Shown one piece after another: positions 6,105 through 6,846 of a stretch of DNA of 6,846 nucleotides. This stretch comes from Candidatus Zhuqueibacterota bacterium 4572_119. Lineage in GTDB: Bacteria; Zhuqueibacterota; Zhuqueibacteria; Thermofontimicrobiales; Thermofontimicrobiaceae. Each line of letters starts with the position of its first letter. Position 1 is the first letter of the stretch. The notes beneath the pieces were generated by a model that searched no databases, was not told the origin of the DNA, and was given only the letters and a program-made list of their open reading frames with translations. Position numbers and translations under genes: made by a program. Location of the stretch: the NCBI GenBank assembly GCA_002084535.1, contig NBLI01000183.1, positions 1 through 6,846 of the forward strand, in the 5' to 3' direction.

Positions 6105-6215
6105 ATAGAATTCTAATAAATTTCGAACCACGAATTTCGCTAATTTACGCTAATTAAATTTTATTAAAGTCAAAGTCAGAATTCGTGTAATTAGTGGTTT
6201 TTAGAGTGCCCTTAT
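6105..6215. repeat. Degenerate inverted-repeat element (AACCACGAATT type)
   Basis: AACCACGAATTTCGCTAATT (6126-6145) is an imperfect inverted match to AATTCGTGTAATTAGTGGTT (6180-6199), with a CGCTAATT direct repeat in the left arm (6138-6145, 6148-6155). The right end continues TTTTTAGAGTGCCCTTAT (6198-6215), which matches the right end of the 1981-2105 element at 14 of 18 positions. The left side, ATTCTAATAAA (6111-6121), faintly resembles that element's left end. It may be a diverged relative of the same family. Confidence 0.4.
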
Positions 6216-6226
6216 GATTAAAATTT

Positions 6227-6262
6227 AAAAGGGCTCCGGTTTATGAACAGGAGCCCTTTTTT
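6227..6262. terminator. Strong bidirectional rho-independent terminator
   Basis: AAAAGGGCTCC (6227-6237) pairs perfectly with GGAGCCCTTTT (6250-6260). GTT/AAC (6239-6241/6246-6248) can extend the stem inward over a TATG loop. Six T (6257-6262) follow on the plus strand and the leading A run gives a T run on the minus strand. It sits between the convergent M14 operon and the antitoxin gene, so it can terminate both. Confidence 0.88.
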
Positions 6263-6302
6263 AGGAGCTACAGGTCAATAGTTTTTCTTGAACGAAATAA
6301 AT

Positions 6303-6584
6303 TTACAAAACCGTCTGCTTTAATTCCTTATCGATTCTTTCTTTGAGAAATATCTTTATTAGCGATTGATAAGGAACGTCTCTTTTATTTGCAATCATTT
6401 TAATTTCATCTAAAATGAATTCCGGGAGTCGAAGAGATATAGTTTTTGTTGATGGTTTGAGTTTTGAAAAAGTAACTTTTTCTGATTTTTTCCAATTGAC
6501 ATATTCCGTCGAATCAGAATTTGCCCAGAATTCTCTTTCTTCATCTTTATTCTTAAAGTCAGGTATTTTTTTTAAGCTGCTCAT
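6303..6584 (-). CDS. CopG-family antitoxin (BrnA-like), apparently orphaned
   Basis: A 93-residue ribbon-helix-helix protein of the CopG antitoxin type that pairs with BrnT-like RNase toxins. Such antitoxins bind the toxin and repress their own promoter. The N-terminal half has the typical toxin-binding pattern KKIPDFKNKDEEREFW (5-20) followed by DSTEYVNW (24-31). The C-terminal half is the DNA-binding fold: beta strand TKTISLRLP (46-54), helix 55-68, turn with DVPYQS (69-74), helix 72-88. The ATG lies inside the 3' end of a BrnT-like reading frame (26-nt overlap), as expected for translational coupling; no good Shine-Dalgarno precedes it, only an A/G-rich AAGAAAG about 10 nt upstream. Since the toxin is truncated, this is probably a leftover or stand-alone regulator. 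Confidence 0.88.
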   Translation of the reverse strand: MSSLKKIPDFKNKDEEREFWANSDSTEYVNWKKSEKVTFSKLKPSTKTISLRLPEFILDEIKMIANKRDVPYQSLIKIFLKERIDKELKQTVL

Positions 6585-6657
6585 GATATATTTTTCTTTC
6601 TTTTTTATTCATGCCTTTTGCTGATATTATGCAGATGAGCTCTCCTCTTTTCTTGAT
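6559..6657 (-). pseudogene. C-terminal remnant of a BrnT-like toxin gene
   Basis: Read on the minus strand, the frame ending at TGA (6561-6559) gives KKRGELICIISAKGMNKKER then KIYHEQLKKNT. This matches the BrnT C-terminal pattern RGExIRIISARxATKxERxxYE from my knowledge of the family, and its place directly upstream of and overlapping a CopG-type antitoxin fits the brnT-brnA order. The upstream two-thirds of a normal toxin of about 90 residues is missing: the similarity fades above about 6652 and an in-frame TAA stands at 6702-6700. No WDxxKxxxNxxKHG-like start is visible in any minus-strand frame up to the window edge. No ribosome-binding site or full-length start exists, so I call it a broken gene. 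Confidence 0.7.
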
Positions 6658-6846
6658 TAAATATTTTAGTCTAAAAATAGGTAAAAGTTCCAGTTCATTT
6701 TAAAAATGAAGGCTTTGCAGCGCGGCATTTTGATGTTCGAACCGAAACTAAAACCAATAGCTTCCGTACGAAATACTAATCAGGGCTAAAATTTGAGCAT
6801 CCCTGTTTTCTTCCCTCTTTCTTAAACAATTCCTTTAATAGAATCA
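6658..6846. other. Non-coding right edge, sequence replacing the 5' part of the toxin
   Basis: I see no supported gene here. The stretch contains the palindrome TTCATTTT-A-AAAATGAA (6694-6710), a 7-bp inverted pair TTTTAGT (6664-6670) / ACTAAAA (6747-6753) about 75 bp apart, and CAGGG/CCCTG (6781-6785/6801-6805). All minus-strand frames are closed within about 40 codons. It lies where the N-terminal part of the BrnT toxin should be, so it may be an insertion or deletion junction. Confidence 0.45.

Noticed and set aside
6415..6624. A 69-codon plus-strand frame opposite the antitoxin
   Set aside because: It is antisense to a gene with clear CopG-antitoxin features, and its Phe/Ser-rich product is what the reverse of a Lys/Glu-rich gene gives.
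6666..6779. A 37-codon minus-strand frame upstream of the toxin remnant
   Set aside because: It has no ribosome-binding site, its only ATG leaves about 20 codons, and the product is not recognisable; it overlaps palindromic repeat-like sequence.

Overview
The window (6,846 bp, AT-leaning) looks like a chromosomal fragment of a Gram-negative-type bacterium. Secreted M14 carboxypeptidases with DxDxDG calcium loops, repeat-rich intergenic DNA and clear AGGAGG ribosome-binding sites suggest the FCB superphylum outside Bacteroidota proper (for example KSB1/Calditrichota-like lineages), because Bacteroidota usually lack strong Shine-Dalgarno sites. This placement is an inference and is only weakly supported.

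Layout. Positions 1-300 are non-coding leader DNA with an inverted repeat and a 7-bp tandem repeat. Positions 301-1433 hold a tight three-gene plus-strand operon: a CDP-alcohol phosphatidyltransferase (PgsA type), a 67-residue two-helix membrane protein, and a UPF0145/YbjQ-family protein. Positions 1434-2153 are a 720-bp gene-free stretch made of several unrelated repeats: a 26-bp G-rich tandem array, a perfect 13-bp-stem hairpin, and a 125-bp element with inverted-repeat ends. Positions 2154-6101 encode two tandem paralogous secreted M14 carboxypeptidase-like proteins. The first keeps the zinc and catalytic residues and several calcium loops. The second has lost two of three zinc ligands, the catalytic glutamate and the calcium loops, so it looks like a secreted pseudoenzyme. 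Positions 6102-6302 hold a degenerate inverted-repeat element and a strong bidirectional terminator. On the minus strand, 6303-6584 encodes a CopG-type (BrnA-like) antitoxin. Overlapping its start is a previously uncalled C-terminal remnant of a BrnT-like toxin (about 6559-6657), so the toxin-antitoxin operon appears to have been broken.

How the genes work together. PgsA makes phosphatidylglycerophosphate for the inner membrane. The two small proteins are co-transcribed with it, but no functional link can be shown. The M14 pair is probably co-expressed and exported. One member can hydrolyse C-terminal residues, while the other may bind substrate or partner with the active enzyme. The antitoxin is probably left over from a decayed module, or may act as an orphan DNA-binding protein.
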